64,000 nucleotides of DNA from G965222335 sp965222335 (GTDB taxonomy: Bacteria > Pseudomonadota > Gammaproteobacteria > Pseudomonadales > Halieaceae): assembly GCA_965222335.1 (NCBI GenBank), contig OZ244944.1, forward strand, positions 2,914,001-2,978,000, written 5' to 3'. Position 1 is the stretch's first letter. Each line of letters opens with the position of its first letter. Made by a program: the position numbers and the translations under genes. Of this stretch, positions 50,353 to 59,571 are shown piece after piece. A model generated the notes under the pieces. The model searched no databases. It had not been told where the DNA came from and worked only from the letters and a program-made list of their open reading frames with translations.

Positions 50353-51561
50353 ATGGCCTATTTCAGCTACAAGGCGATAGCTCGCGACGGCAAGCCTGTG
50401 GACGGCACCATCGAGGCCGAGGGCCTGGAGCCCGCGTCGCGGCAGCTGCGGGGTCAGGGCCTGACCCTGCTCAAACTGGAACCCGGCACTGCCGCCGGCG
50501 CGGTCACCGCCGCCCGCGAGGGCCGCACCCCGGGGCGGCAGGAGGTACTGTCGGTCACCAGCGAACTGGCGGTTCTGCTGCGTGCGGGCCTGCCCCTGGA
50601 CCGGGCGCTGAAAGTGCTGATCGACATGGCCGCGGAACCGGCCATGCACCAGCTGCTCAGTGAATTGCTCAAGGATGTTAAAGGCGGCAAGTCCCTGAGC
50701 CAGGCGCTCCAACCCCATGACGACGTATTCGGCGCTTTTTATATCAATATGGTGCGTTCCGGCGAGGCCAGCGGTCACCTGTCAGCGGTGCTGGACCGTC
50801 TCGTGGAGTATCTGGAGAGCGCCAAGGCCAACCGCGACAGTGTTGTTTCGGCGCTGATTTATCCGGCGATCCTGCTGGTGGTCTCACTGCTGTCGATCGT
50901 GTTGATGCTCGGCTTTGTTGTGCCCCAGTTCGAGAGTTTGTTCGAGGATATGGGTGAAGCCCTGCCGCCCCTGACCAGCATGGTGATCGCGGGGGCCGAT
51001 TTCATCAAGACCTGGGGCTGGCTGCTCCTGCTGTTGCTGGTAGGCGGTGGATTTTACGTGCGCAACTGGCTGCGCACCGAGGCGGGCAAGCGCCAGCGCG
51101 ACCAGCGGCTGCTGAATCTGCCCCTGGCGGGCGGGATCGTGTTTGAATTTGAGGTGTCCAAATTCGCGCGCACGGTGGGGACGCTGCTGGGGAACGGCGT
51201 GTCCCTGCTGAAGGCAATTTCCATCGCCATTGATACCGTGGACAACCGGGTGATCAAGGATGCCCTGCAGGTACTGCCGCCGGCGGTCAAGGCGGGGCGG
51301 CGCATGTCCGTGGCCCTGGAAGAGACCGGCATGTTCACGCCCATGGTGATACAGATGACCCGCGTGGGCGAGGAATCGGGCAGCCTCGACAAGATGATGC
51401 TGGAGCTGGCGAAGGTCTTCGACGACCACGTACAGTCCGGGGTCAAGCGCGGCCTGACCCTGCTGGAGCCGGTCCTGATCCTGGGCATGGGATTCATTAT
51501 TGCGGTGATTATTATCGCCATCCTGATGGGCATACTCTCGGTGAATGACCTGGCGATCTAG
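50353..51561 (+). CDS. gspF: Type II secretion inner-membrane platform protein GspF
   Basis: 402 residues. Two T2SSF cytoplasmic domains (about 70-195 and 270-395) with three membrane helices (LIYPAILLVVSLLSIVLMLGFVVP, GWLLLLLLVGGGFYV and the C-terminal PVLILGMGFIIAVIIIAILMGILS). Family motifs GEASGHLSAVL and GEESGSLDKMM are present in both halves. It anchors the pseudopilus assembly machinery to GspE. It starts eight bases after gspE and is followed by gspG after 49 bases. Confidence 0.95.
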   Translation: MAYFSYKAIARDGKPVDGTIEAEGLEPASRQLRGQGLTLLKLEPGTAAGAVTAAREGRTPGRQEVLSVTSELAVLLRAGLPLDRALKVLIDMAAEPAMHQLLSELLKDVKGGKSLSQALQPHDDVFGAFYINMVRSGEASGHLSAVLDRLVEYLESAKANRDSVVSALIYPAILLVVSLLSIVLMLGFVVPQFESLFEDMGEALPPLTSMVIAGADFIKTWGWLLLLLLVGGGFYVRNWLRTEAGKRQRDQRLLNLPLAGGIVFEFEVSKFARTVGTLLGNGVSLLKAISIAIDTVDNRVIKDALQVLPPAVKAGRRMSVALEETGMFTPMVIQMTRVGEESGSLDKMMLELAKVFDDHVQSGVKRGLTLLEPVLILGMGFIIAVIIIAILMGILSVNDLAI

Positions 51562-51610
51562 CCGCTATTCACTTGATAGCAAAAGACTGAACAAGCGAGG
51601 AAGCACTTTG

Positions 51611-52051
51611 ATGATCGACACTGATACTTTCCGCCGCCGCAAGCCACAGGGCGGTTTTACCCTGATGGAGCTGCTGGTGGTCCTGGCCATCCTCGGCCTG
51701 TTGATGAGCCTGGTGGGTCCCCGGGTGTTGAACCAGCTCGGCGGCGCCAAGACCAAGACCGCGGGCATCCAGATCCGCGACCTGGAGCAGTCCCTGGAAA
51801 TGTTCAAACTGGACGTGGGGCGTTTCCCCTCCACCGAGCAGGGCCTGGAGGCCCTGGTCAGTAAGCCCGCCGGCGTGGTGGGCTGGAACGGCCCCTACCT
51901 GAAGGGTGACGAGGTGCCCCTGGACCCCTGGAACCGTGAGTACCATTACAAGTACCCGGGCGAAAAGGGCGAGCTGGATATCTACACCTACGGCCAGAAT
52001 GGCGTGCCCGGCGGGGATGGAGAAGATGCCGATGTGGGCAACTGGCGCTAG
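51611..52051 (+). CDS. gspG: Major pseudopilin GspG
   Basis: 146 residues from the ATG at 51611 behind GAGGAAG; a longer frame from 51545 starts inside gspF. The prepilin cleavage motif is G-FTLMELL with Glu5, and the hydrophobic helix LVVLAILGLLMSLVGP. The C-terminal calcium-loop region (KYPGEKGELDIYTYGQ...GGDGEDADVGNW) is conserved for GspG. Cleavage needs a prepilin peptidase (GspO/PilD), absent from this cluster. gspH starts 26 bases before the stop. Confidence 0.95.
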   Translation: MIDTDTFRRRKPQGGFTLMELLVVLAILGLLMSLVGPRVLNQLGGAKTKTAGIQIRDLEQSLEMFKLDVGRFPSTEQGLEALVSKPAGVVGWNGPYLKGDEVPLDPWNREYHYKYPGEKGELDIYTYGQNGVPGGDGEDADVGNWR

Positions 52052-52520
52052 GCGTCCTGCATCCCTGGCAGCGACGGGTCCCGCGTGCGGCTTTACCCTG
52101 GTAGAGCTGATGGCGGCGCTGGCGATCGCCGCGGTAATCATGGCGGTCGCAGTACCGGCAAGCATGAAGCTTTACGACAGCATGCAGTACCGCCAGACCG
52201 TGCGTGACGTAGTGACCCTGTTTGCCAGCGCGCGCTACGAGGCGGTTAACAGTGGTCGGGCCCAGAACGTGGAAGTGCACCCGCAGGAGCGCTGGGTGCG
52301 CTTCGGCAGTGAAAAGTCGCAATTGCCCGGCAACGTGAGCGTCACCGTCCATGCGGCCCGGGAACTGAACTACGACGGCCTCGGGGTGATCCGCTTTTAC
52401 CCGGAGGGCGGCGCCAGCGGCGGTGGCGTGGACATTGAGACCGACAGCGGACGCGGGGTGAGAATTGAGGTGGACTGGCTGAGGGGATCGGTGTCCCAGG
52501 AGCGTTATGCGGAGCGCTAG
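52026..52520 (+). CDS. gspH: Minor pseudopilin GspH
   Basis: 164 residues from the ATG at 52026, five bases after GGAG within the gspG end; 52014 and 52032 are alternative in-frame starts. The prepilin motif CG-FTLVELMAALAIAAVIMAVAVP follows a ~20-residue leader, somewhat long for this family. The rest is a beta-rich domain with a Gly-rich end (GGASGGGVDIETDSGRG). It overlaps gspG by 26 bases and gspI by 14, so translation coupling is likely. Confidence 0.85.
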   Translation: MPMWATGARRPASLAATGPACGFTLVELMAALAIAAVIMAVAVPASMKLYDSMQYRQTVRDVVTLFASARYEAVNSGRAQNVEVHPQERWVRFGSEKSQLPGNVSVTVHAARELNYDGLGVIRFYPEGGASGGGVDIETDSGRGVRIEVDWLRGSVSQERYAER

Positions 52521-52908
52521 TAACAGGCGTGCCAGTGGTGGCTTCTCCCTGCTGGAGATGCTGGTTGCGATATCCATCCTGGCCCTGTCCCTGGGGGCCC
52601 TGTATCAGGCCACCGGCGGCGCGACCCGCAATGTACGTGCTGACGAGCGCTACGCCTACGCGGTCGAGCTGGCCCGCTCCCTGCTCGCGACTTACGGTGA
52701 GGTTCCCCGCAATGGTCTCGCCCGGCAGGGCGAAACCGCGGCCGGTTTTCTGTGGCGGGTGGAGGCGCGCCCGGTCAGCCAGGAGCAAGGTTCGGCAGTC
52801 CCCAACGGCGCCCTGCAATCGATGACGGTGAACGTAAGTTGGGCCGACGGGCAGAAGCGCCGGGAGCTGGCGCTGCACTCCGTGGTAGAGGGCAGGCAGC
52901 CGCGATGA
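52507..52908 (+). CDS. gspI: Minor pseudopilin GspI
   Basis: 133 residues. Prepilin motif G-FSLLEMLVAISILALSLGALYQ with Glu5, then the short C-terminal domain of the GspI family. It forms the tip complex with GspJ and GspK. The stop overlaps the gspJ ATG (ATGA). Confidence 0.9.
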   Translation: MRSASNRRASGGFSLLEMLVAISILALSLGALYQATGGATRNVRADERYAYAVELARSLLATYGEVPRNGLARQGETAAGFLWRVEARPVSQEQGSAVPNGALQSMTVNVSWADGQKRRELALHSVVEGRQPR

Positions 52909-53510
52909 GGCGAATTGCCGAAAACCGGCGCGCGCCGGGCTTTACCCTGGTTGAGGTGGTGGTCGCACTCACGGTGCTGTCTCTGATCATGCTGGCGACC
53001 GTGGGATCCCTGCGTACTTTTGGCAATACCCAGGTCAGCCTGGAACGCATGACCAGCCGGGTGGATGAGGTGCGCACCCTGAGCACCCTGCTGCGCGACC
53101 TGGTGGAGTCGGCCACGCTCGGCGAGTCAGCGGACGGGCTGACTCTGGGCGGCGGTGCCCGCACCAGCAGCTACTGGCGAGGGGATGAGGCGTCCCTGAC
53201 CTGGCGCGCGCGGGTGATGTTTGGGGAAAATTACGGTGGGCAGTACCTGCTGCGCCTCGCGCCCGAAGAGGGGAGCCTCGTGCTGCGCTGGCGGGAGGCG
53301 GTGGGCAACCTGTCCAGCGACGATTGGAGCGAGGAACCGGCCAAGATGCTGGTGGCGGAACTGGACGAGATGGAGGTCGCCTTCCTCCCCCAGGATGGAG
53401 AGCGCTGGCAGCCCAGCTGGGATGAAGGCTCCCCCCCGGATCTGCTGAGGCTGCGGATTCGCGCCTCCGGACGGTACTGGCCGGACCTGGTCATGCAGGT
53501 GCCGCGGTGA
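52905..53510 (+). CDS. gspJ: Minor pseudopilin GspJ
   Basis: 201 residues from the ATG at 52905; a longer frame from 52752 lies inside gspI. Prepilin motif PG-FTLVEVVVALTVLSLIMLAT with Glu5 and a C-terminal domain of about 165 residues. Part of the tip complex. The stop overlaps the gspK start region. Confidence 0.9.
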   Translation: MRRIAENRRAPGFTLVEVVVALTVLSLIMLATVGSLRTFGNTQVSLERMTSRVDEVRTLSTLLRDLVESATLGESADGLTLGGGARTSSYWRGDEASLTWRARVMFGENYGGQYLLRLAPEEGSLVLRWREAVGNLSSDDWSEEPAKMLVAELDEMEVAFLPQDGERWQPSWDEGSPPDLLRLRIRASGRYWPDLVMQVPR

Positions 53511-54349
53511 TGCGGACTGTACGCGAGCTGGAATTTTTGCCGGGTGCCGCACGTCAGCGGGGCGTGGCCCTGGCGATGGTGGTGTGGTTCCTGGCGGCCA
53601 TGTCGCTGCTGGTGATGGGGATCGTGCACCACGCCCGGGTTGATGTGCAGATGACACAGGTGCACATCGCGCGGGCCAAGGTTGCGGCGGCGGGCGATGG
53701 CGCGATTAACCTGATGCTGGCGCGACACATGAATAGCCTGGGTGGCCAGCAGCGGCGCGACGCCCGCCCGGTGTTTGCGGGTGCCTTCAGGCTGGGGCCG
53801 GAGCAGGTTGCAGTGAAAATGACTGCGGTAGAGGGGTTACTGGACCTGCACGCCATGCCTCGGGAAGCGTTGACCGCGCTGCTCGTGGGCGTGGGCGGGC
53901 TACCCCCGGCGCAGGCCGGGGAGGTGGCGGCAAACATGATAGAGTTGCGCGGCTTCCGCCGGCAGGGTGCGGCGGCCGAGAGCATTGAAGGTTTTCTGCT
54001 GGCGCCGGGTTTTGACCGTGCCCTGCTGGACCGGCTGCGCGACGTTGTGCGAGCGGTGCCCGGCGGTGGCGGCTGGATGGACTGGCGCCAGGCCCCGCCG
54101 CAGGTGGTGGAGGTTTTGCGTTCGGCATTGCCGGGACAGGGGCGGCAGGACCGCAATGGGGGCGACCGTGAACAGACGGTCAGTCGAGATGGTGCGTACC
54201 GGGTAGACGCAACGGTTGCCTATAACGGCAGGACCTGGCTGCGGCGTCGCTGGGTGGAGGTGTCGCGGGGCGGCCGCGGCGAGCTGCCCTGGCGCGTGTT
54301 GCGCAGCGAGCCCCCACGGGTGATCGGCGAAGCGCAGACAACGGGATAA
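53510..54349 (+). CDS. gspK: Minor pseudopilin GspK
   Basis: 279 residues from the ATG at 53510 (TGATG with the gspJ stop); a GTG one codon upstream is equally possible. The leader ends with RG-VALAMVVWFLAAMSLLVMG, lacking Glu5 as is normal for GspK. The large C-terminal part carries the helical domain (AMPREALTALLVGVGGLPPAQAGEVAANMIE). GspK caps the pseudopilus. At 279 residues it is shorter than E. coli GspK (~330) but fits the Xps type. Confidence 0.85.
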   Translation: MRTVRELEFLPGAARQRGVALAMVVWFLAAMSLLVMGIVHHARVDVQMTQVHIARAKVAAAGDGAINLMLARHMNSLGGQQRRDARPVFAGAFRLGPEQVAVKMTAVEGLLDLHAMPREALTALLVGVGGLPPAQAGEVAANMIELRGFRRQGAAAESIEGFLLAPGFDRALLDRLRDVVRAVPGGGGWMDWRQAPPQVVEVLRSALPGQGRQDRNGGDREQTVSRDGAYRVDATVAYNGRTWLRRRWVEVSRGGRGELPWRVLRSEPPRVIGEAQTTG

Positions 54350-54352
54350 TAT

Positions 54353-55378
54353 ATGCTGGATACATCGAAACAGTGGGTCCTGTTTGGCTACGATATGCGC
54401 CACATCGGCGCGCATTGGCGCGCCGCCTGGGTCGAATTCCTCTGGGGCGACCGCTCTCCAGTACGCGCGCGCCTGGATGAAGTAGTGCGGGTTCGGGCGG
54501 GGGACGACTATCGCTGGTTCCACGTGGGTGAAGAGGTCGAGGCGCGGGAAACGCCCTGCGAGGGTATTCTCCTGCCGGAGTCATTGACCCTGGTGCGGTC
54601 AGTCACGCTGCCGCGCGCCGCCGAGAGCGACCTCGACTCCGCGATGGCGCTGGAAGTCATGTCCCGGAGCCCCTTCCCCGGGGATGACACCGCCAGCGGC
54701 TGGCGGGTTGCCGACGTGGGCGAACAGCAGCTGCGCGTGGACCTGTGCATTGTGTCCCTGAGTGCCACCATGCGCTTCCTCGGCCAACAGTTCGGACAGC
54801 ATGAGCCCCGGCAGAGGGAAATCTGGGCGGAAGTCGACGGCAAGCCGGTGATGCTACGCGGTTTTGGCGAGGGCCACCGACTCTCCCGCTACAACGCCCG
54901 GCTGCGCCGGGTTGGCATTGTGGCCGCGCTCGCGCTCTTGCTGCTGCTGGCGGCCCTCGGCGCCGCGGCGGGCAGCAAGTATCTGGAGTTACGCCAGTAC
55001 CAAACGCTGGCGGCGTCGGTCCAGGCCGAGGCACAGGAAGCGATGGAGCTGCGCACAGCCCTGGCCCAGGCCAGCGAGACTGTATCGGCAGTCAATGCGA
55101 TATCCGCGGAGTATCCCAACCCGCACCGTGAGCTGGTACGGCTGACCCGCCTGCTGGACGATCGCGCTTACCTCGCCCAGTTCACCATGCGCGGCCATGA
55201 GATTCGCGTGCGTGGCCGGGCCACGGATGCGGCCAGTGTGATGCAGAAGCTGACCGAGCATGAAAGCTTTGCCGAGGTCACTGCGCCGGGGGGCATTGTG
55301 AGCGTGGGCAATACGGGCCAGGAGCAGTTCACTATCAACATTCGCCTGCCGGATGGCCCCGGGGAGGTCCAGCCATGA
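54353..55378 (+). CDS. gspL: GspL-like inner-membrane protein with PilN-like end
   Basis: 341 residues: a cytoplasmic actin-like domain (~1-180), one membrane helix (VGIVAALALLLLLAALGAAAG, ~184-204), a periplasmic coiled coil and a ferredoxin-like domain at the C-terminus (RGHEIRVRGRATDAASVMQKL). It recruits GspE to the membrane. Sequence is rather divergent, with the assignment resting mainly on position and layout. The stop overlaps gspM (ATGA). Confidence 0.82.
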   Translation: MLDTSKQWVLFGYDMRHIGAHWRAAWVEFLWGDRSPVRARLDEVVRVRAGDDYRWFHVGEEVEARETPCEGILLPESLTLVRSVTLPRAAESDLDSAMALEVMSRSPFPGDDTASGWRVADVGEQQLRVDLCIVSLSATMRFLGQQFGQHEPRQREIWAEVDGKPVMLRGFGEGHRLSRYNARLRRVGIVAALALLLLLAALGAAAGSKYLELRQYQTLAASVQAEAQEAMELRTALAQASETVSAVNAISAEYPNPHRELVRLTRLLDDRAYLAQFTMRGHEIRVRGRATDAASVMQKLTEHESFAEVTAPGGIVSVGNTGQEQFTINIRLPDGPGEVQP

Positions 55379-55938
55379 ACTGGCTGCGGGAAAACATGCG
55401 GGTTGCAATCCCGGTGTTGTTGACCCTGGCGGTGCCCCTGTTGCTGGTGCTGTACTTCGCGGGGCAGATTCTCTCAGCCCGTCTGGATTACCAGCGTGAG
55501 ATCGACAACCTGGAACCGCGCATCGCGCGCCTCCAGGGACTGGTTGCTCACGAGCAGGAGCTGCGCGAGGCGGCGCGCACCGTGGGATCCGATATGACGG
55601 GCCTGGTTTTCGCTGCCTTTGAGGACGAGAGCGCGGTAGCCGCGACCCTGCAGAAAAATGTGCGCGAGCTGTTCGCGGACGCGGGGCTCAATGTCACCAA
55701 CAGCCAGATTGTGCCGGTTCGCGAGGGAGAGCGCTTCGACCGGGTCGCGGTGAAACTGACGGTGGCCGGTGGCCTGGCCCAGCTGGACGTGGCGCTGGCT
55801 GGCCTCGGCACCTACCTGCCTCGCCTGATGATCGAGGACCTCGACATCTGGCCCACCCGCAGCGGCGGCCGGGGAGCGCCGGAGCAGCAGGAAATCACGG
55901 CCACCGTGCAGGTTCTGGCACTAAAGGGGCGCGCATGA
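55375..55938 (+). CDS. gspM: GspM-like inner-membrane protein
   Basis: 187 residues: membrane helix near the N-terminus (VAIPVLLTLAVPLLLVLYFAG), coiled coil, and a PilO/GspM-like periplasmic domain. This shape (T2SSM_b) fits the Xps branch. It pairs with GspL in the inner-membrane platform. The stop overlaps the next ATG. Confidence 0.82.
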   Translation: MNWLRENMRVAIPVLLTLAVPLLLVLYFAGQILSARLDYQREIDNLEPRIARLQGLVAHEQELREAARTVGSDMTGLVFAAFEDESAVAATLQKNVRELFADAGLNVTNSQIVPVREGERFDRVAVKLTVAGGLAQLDVALAGLGTYLPRLMIEDLDIWPTRSGGRGAPEQQEITATVQVLALKGRA

Positions 55939-56591
55939 ATATTAACGGCCTGACCGCGCGTTACCGCGATCAGCGTAATCCGAAGCGCACGGAGCGCCGG
56001 GTGGAGCTGGTCTGTATTGCCGCCGGTGCCCTGTTGCTGCTGCAGCTGGGGTTCCTGACCTGGCACGCGCTGGTTGCGCCCTCCCCGGAGCCGGTGGCGC
56101 CGGCGGCGGGACTGCTGGCCGTCGGTGATCTTGCCGAGCGCGGTGCCGTGAACCAGCGTGACAGTGCCGAGCTGACCGCGCGGCCCCTGTTCTGGGAGAG
56201 TCGGCGCCCCATGCAGGCCGTGGCCGAGGCACCGAAGGCGGCCCCCGAGGAAAAGTCATCTCCCAAGCTGAAGGGGCTGACTTTGCACGGCGTGTTTGGC
56301 ACCGATGACTCCCAGGGAATTATTGCCACCGTCGAGGGCAAGCGCCAGCGACTCATGGAGGGGGATTCCGTCTCCGGCTGGCGGTTGCAGCGGGTTGAGC
56401 GTGAGGAAGTCGAGTTCATCAGTGGCGCAAACTCGCAGGTTGTGCGTCTCAAACGGGTGGAAACCGGTATTCAATTCGAAAACGTGCCGCGGGAAAGTGC
56501 GGGCCAGGCGCCCGCCAGCAGCGGTAGCGATAAGAAGAAGCAGGCGCAGGAGCAGCCAGAGGGTGAGCTGGTGCTCGGGGGGCGTCGCTAA
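55935..56591 (+). CDS. gspN: GspC/XpsN-like protein with HR domain
   Basis: 218 residues: membrane helix (VCIAAGALLLLQLGFLTWHALVA, ~27-49) and a periplasmic HR domain (LKGLTLHGVFGTDDSQGIIATVEGKRQRL... as in GspC/PulC), then a charged C-terminal tail instead of a PDZ domain. Family role: links the inner-membrane platform with the secretin GspD. In Xanthomonas xps this position is XpsN. The TAA overlaps the gspD ATG. Confidence 0.8.
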   Translation: MNINGLTARYRDQRNPKRTERRVELVCIAAGALLLLQLGFLTWHALVAPSPEPVAPAAGLLAVGDLAERGAVNQRDSAELTARPLFWESRRPMQAVAEAPKAAPEEKSSPKLKGLTLHGVFGTDDSQGIIATVEGKRQRLMEGDSVSGWRLQRVEREEVEFISGANSQVVRLKRVETGIQFENVPRESAGQAPASSGSDKKKQAQEQPEGELVLGGRR

Positions 56592-58801
56592 TGATCAACG
56601 GGGTAAACATAATGCAAATTCGAACGCGGCTACTGCCGCTGGTGCTGCTTTGCAGCCTGTCCAGCTGTGCCTTGCTGGAAAACCAGTTCACCGGCACGGC
56701 ACCCAAGTTGCCCGACCCGAACCAGCCACCGCCGCAAGCAGGGGAAGAGGGCCTGTCGCGCTCTGCAGGTGAGCTGGCAGAGAGCCAGCGCAATGAAAGT
56801 GAGCGCGTGGAGCCGGTGCTTTATCGCGGTAGTGATCGCCAGGTCAACATGCCGGAGGCGCGCCCCCCGGTGAAACTGGTGGGTGATGCGGTCAGCCTCA
56901 ATTTCGAGGAGGCGCCACTGGGGGAGGTCGTACACGCGGTACTGGGCGACATCCTTGAGCTGGATTACATCGTCGATCACCCGGTGCAGGGCAAGATTAC
57001 CCTGCGCTCCCGCACACCGATCCCCCGCGACCAGTTGCTGCAGGTGGTTGAGTCGCTGCTCAAAGCCAACAATGTATTGATGGTGCGCGACCAGCAGGGG
57101 CGCTTCCTGATCACTGGAGCGCAGCAGGCGTCGCGCATGGCGCCCAGCCTGGCCAACCCCTCGGCGCCGGGTGTGGGCTACAGCACGATCGTGGTACCGC
57201 TGCAGTACATCAGCGCCAGCAATATGGCAGAAATTCTGAAACCAGTGGCCGATGAATCCGCATTCGTGCGGGTGGACAACCCGCGGAATCTGCTGATGCT
57301 CGCCGGCACCCAGGCCCAGCTGGCAGGCTGGCTGGACATGGTCACGACCTTTGACGTGGACCTCCTCAAGGGCATGTCGGTTGGCCTGTTTCCCCTGGAG
57401 CACAGCGGCGTGGTTGAGACCGCGGAAGTCCTGAACGGCATGTTGCGCAGCGGCAGCGGCGATGAGGGCGGCAACTTCGCGCAGCTGGTGAAGATCATCC
57501 CGATCAAGCGTCTTAACAGCCTGCTTGTGGTCACCCCGAGGTCCCACTACCTGGATACCGTGAACACCTGGGTCCAGCGCCTGGATGCGCCACCTGACAG
57601 CAAATTTGCCAAGCGGCTGTACGTGTATCCGGTACAGAACACGACCGCAAGTCGCCTGGCCGACCTGCTCACCCGGATTTACTCCGGCGGTGGCGGAGGC
57701 AGCAATCGCACCGGCCGCACCGGCGGTGGCGCCCTGGACAGCGGCGGCGTGGCCCCCGGGATGTCCATGGAATCCATCGGCAGTGGCAGTAGTGGCGGCA
57801 GCGGCGGCGGTGGTAACGTGGGCGCCAACTTCGGCAGCAATGACACTGACGACTCCGTGGCCAGCAGTAGCGTGTCAGGGGTTGGCGGTGAAAGCATGGG
57901 TGACGTCGAGGACGTCCGTGTGGTCGCCGATGACGAGAACAATTCCCTGATGATTTATGCGACCGGCAAGCAGTACGAGATTATTGCTGATGCCCTGGAC
58001 GAGTTGGATGTGGTGGCAACCCAGGTCATTATCGAGGCGAGCATCCTCGAGGTCACCCTGACCGAGGAACTGCGCTACGGCCTGGAGTGGACATTCAAGA
58101 ACGGGCTGGGTACTTCCTACGACGGTTTGGGGCAGCTGACCAATTCCGGCAGCAGTCCCTCGGCGGTGTCACCGGGATTTTCCTATAGTGTTACCAACTC
58201 TCTGGGCAATATCAGCGCCGTGCTCAACGCCCTGGCGGAGGATTCCCTGATCAACGTGATCTCCACCCCCTCGGTCATGGTGCTGGACAACCATCTGGCT
58301 TACATTCACGTGGGCGACCAGGTGCCCGTGCGCCAGGGGTCCTTTGTCCAGGAGGGCGGCACCGTGACCGAGAACTTCCAGTACCGCGACACCGGGGTCA
58401 AGCTCAATGTGCGGCCCTCGGTCAATGCCGGGCGGCTGGTCACCATGGATGTGGAGCAGTCGGTGACCGACGTCGGCACGGTTGACTCCGCCACCGGCCA
58501 GCGCACCTTCCTGGAGCGCAACATCATGAGCCGGGTCGCGGTACGTTCGGACGAGTCGGTAGTACTGGGAGGCCTGATTCGCGAGAATGCTTCCAGCACG
58601 GATTCCGGGGTGCCCCTCCTGCATCGTATTCCCGTGGTCGGCAGCCTTTTCGGGACCACCTCCAATGAGAACAGGCGCACCGAACTGCTGGTGATCATCA
58701 CCCCACGCGTCATTGCCAACGAAAGCGAGCTGCGCGAGGTGAGCAATGAGCTGCGTTCGCAGGTGCGCACCATGGACCTGATTGTGGGTCCGGCGGAGTA
58801 G
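56591..58801 (+). CDS. gspD: Type II secretin GspD, predicted lipoprotein
   Basis: 736 residues. The lipoprotein signal ends LSSC (Cys26), so the secretin may reach the outer membrane by the Lol route without a separate pilotin, as in XpsD. N0 (~95-175), N1-N3 domains with a Ser/Gly-rich insertion in N3 (~365-420), then the secretin core with VISTPSVMVLDNHLAYIHVGDQVPV and VVLGGLIRE. The ATG at 56591 overlaps the gspN stop; the ATG at 56612 is an alternative that keeps the same signal. Last gene of the operon. Confidence 0.95.
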   Translation: MINGVNIMQIRTRLLPLVLLCSLSSCALLENQFTGTAPKLPDPNQPPPQAGEEGLSRSAGELAESQRNESERVEPVLYRGSDRQVNMPEARPPVKLVGDAVSLNFEEAPLGEVVHAVLGDILELDYIVDHPVQGKITLRSRTPIPRDQLLQVVESLLKANNVLMVRDQQGRFLITGAQQASRMAPSLANPSAPGVGYSTIVVPLQYISASNMAEILKPVADESAFVRVDNPRNLLMLAGTQAQLAGWLDMVTTFDVDLLKGMSVGLFPLEHSGVVETAEVLNGMLRSGSGDEGGNFAQLVKIIPIKRLNSLLVVTPRSHYLDTVNTWVQRLDAPPDSKFAKRLYVYPVQNTTASRLADLLTRIYSGGGGGSNRTGRTGGGALDSGGVAPGMSMESIGSGSSGGSGGGGNVGANFGSNDTDDSVASSSVSGVGGESMGDVEDVRVVADDENNSLMIYATGKQYEIIADALDELDVVATQVIIEASILEVTLTEELRYGLEWTFKNGLGTSYDGLGQLTNSGSSPSAVSPGFSYSVTNSLGNISAVLNALAEDSLINVISTPSVMVLDNHLAYIHVGDQVPVRQGSFVQEGGTVTENFQYRDTGVKLNVRPSVNAGRLVTMDVEQSVTDVGTVDSATGQRTFLERNIMSRVAVRSDESVVLGGLIRENASSTDSGVPLLHRIPVVGSLFGTTSNENRRTELLVIITPRVIANESELREVSNELRSQVRTMDLIVGPAE

Positions 58802-58805
58802 GGCG

Positions 58806-59495
58806 GTGCTGGTCTCCATTCACATGCCGAAGACCGCCGGGTCGAGCTTTCGCGCGACCCTGGAGGCCGAGTTCGGCGAGCAGTTCCTGGCCGACTATGC
58901 AGATTACCCCCTGGCGAGTACTCCGCTGGAGCGGCACACCCGCGCGCTGGAGGACTGCATGGCGGCAGAGCCGGCGGCATTCGCCGGGGTCAGCTGCCTG
59001 CACGGGCACTTCCTGCCGCTGAAATACCTGCTGCTCGCGGACCAGGTGGACTGTCGCTTTGTCACCTGGCTGAGGGATCCGCTGGACCGCCTCGTCTCCC
59101 ATTACGATTACTGGCAGCGCAGCTATGATCCCGCCAGCGCCGATACGTCCAGCCTCCACCGGCGCGTGGTGGAAGAGCGCTGGAGCCTCGAACGCTTCTG
59201 CCTGGCGCCGGAATTGCGCAATGTGTATACGGAGTTCCTCTGGGGCTTCCCTCTACACATGCTGGATTTCGTGGGAATCACGGAATTTTATAACGAAGAT
59301 TTACGGGAATTTGCCGCACTTTTTCTCAGTGGCCCCGTCGAAGCACTCAACCTGAACGTCTCACAGCAGGCACGCGGTGCCGAGCAGCTCCCGCCCCGGC
59401 TGCGGGAGCGAGTGCGGGCATTCCACCGCGCAGACGTCGAACTTTACCAGTGGGCCCTCCGCCAGCGGCGTTCGCGACTCAGCCTCGCCAGCTGA
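58806..59495 (+). CDS. Sulfotransferase family 2-like protein
   Basis: 229 residues from a GTG at 58806, five bases after the gspD stop and behind GGAG. 5'-phosphosulfate-binding loop PKTAGSSF (8-15) and 3'-phosphate region VTWLRDPLDRLVSHYDYW (~80-97) define a PAPS-dependent sulfotransferase of the carbohydrate type. A PSB loop with Lys in PKTAG is the catalytic feature. Acceptor unknown: cell-surface polysaccharide or another extracellular molecule is plausible given the sulfotransferase-like and glycosyltransferase genes at the window end. Likely read from the gsp transcript. Confidence 0.85.
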   Translation: MLVSIHMPKTAGSSFRATLEAEFGEQFLADYADYPLASTPLERHTRALEDCMAAEPAAFAGVSCLHGHFLPLKYLLLADQVDCRFVTWLRDPLDRLVSHYDYWQRSYDPASADTSSLHRRVVEERWSLERFCLAPELRNVYTEFLWGFPLHMLDFVGITEFYNEDLREFAALFLSGPVEALNLNVSQQARGAEQLPPRLRERVRAFHRADVELYQWALRQRRSRLSLAS

Positions 59496-59505
59496 AACCG
59501 GCCCT

Positions 59506-59534
59506 TTGTGTTGCGCTCATGGCCTGCGTATAAT
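59506..59534 (+). promoter_or_regulatory. Sigma-70 promoter of the lipoprotein gene
   Basis: TTGTGT (59506-59511) and a perfect TATAAT (59529-59534) lie 17 bases apart, 38 bases before the lipoprotein ATG at 59572. Confidence 0.7.
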
Positions 59535-59571
59535 GCGCGCGCTTGGAATTCATTTCTTCAGGATTATCAAT

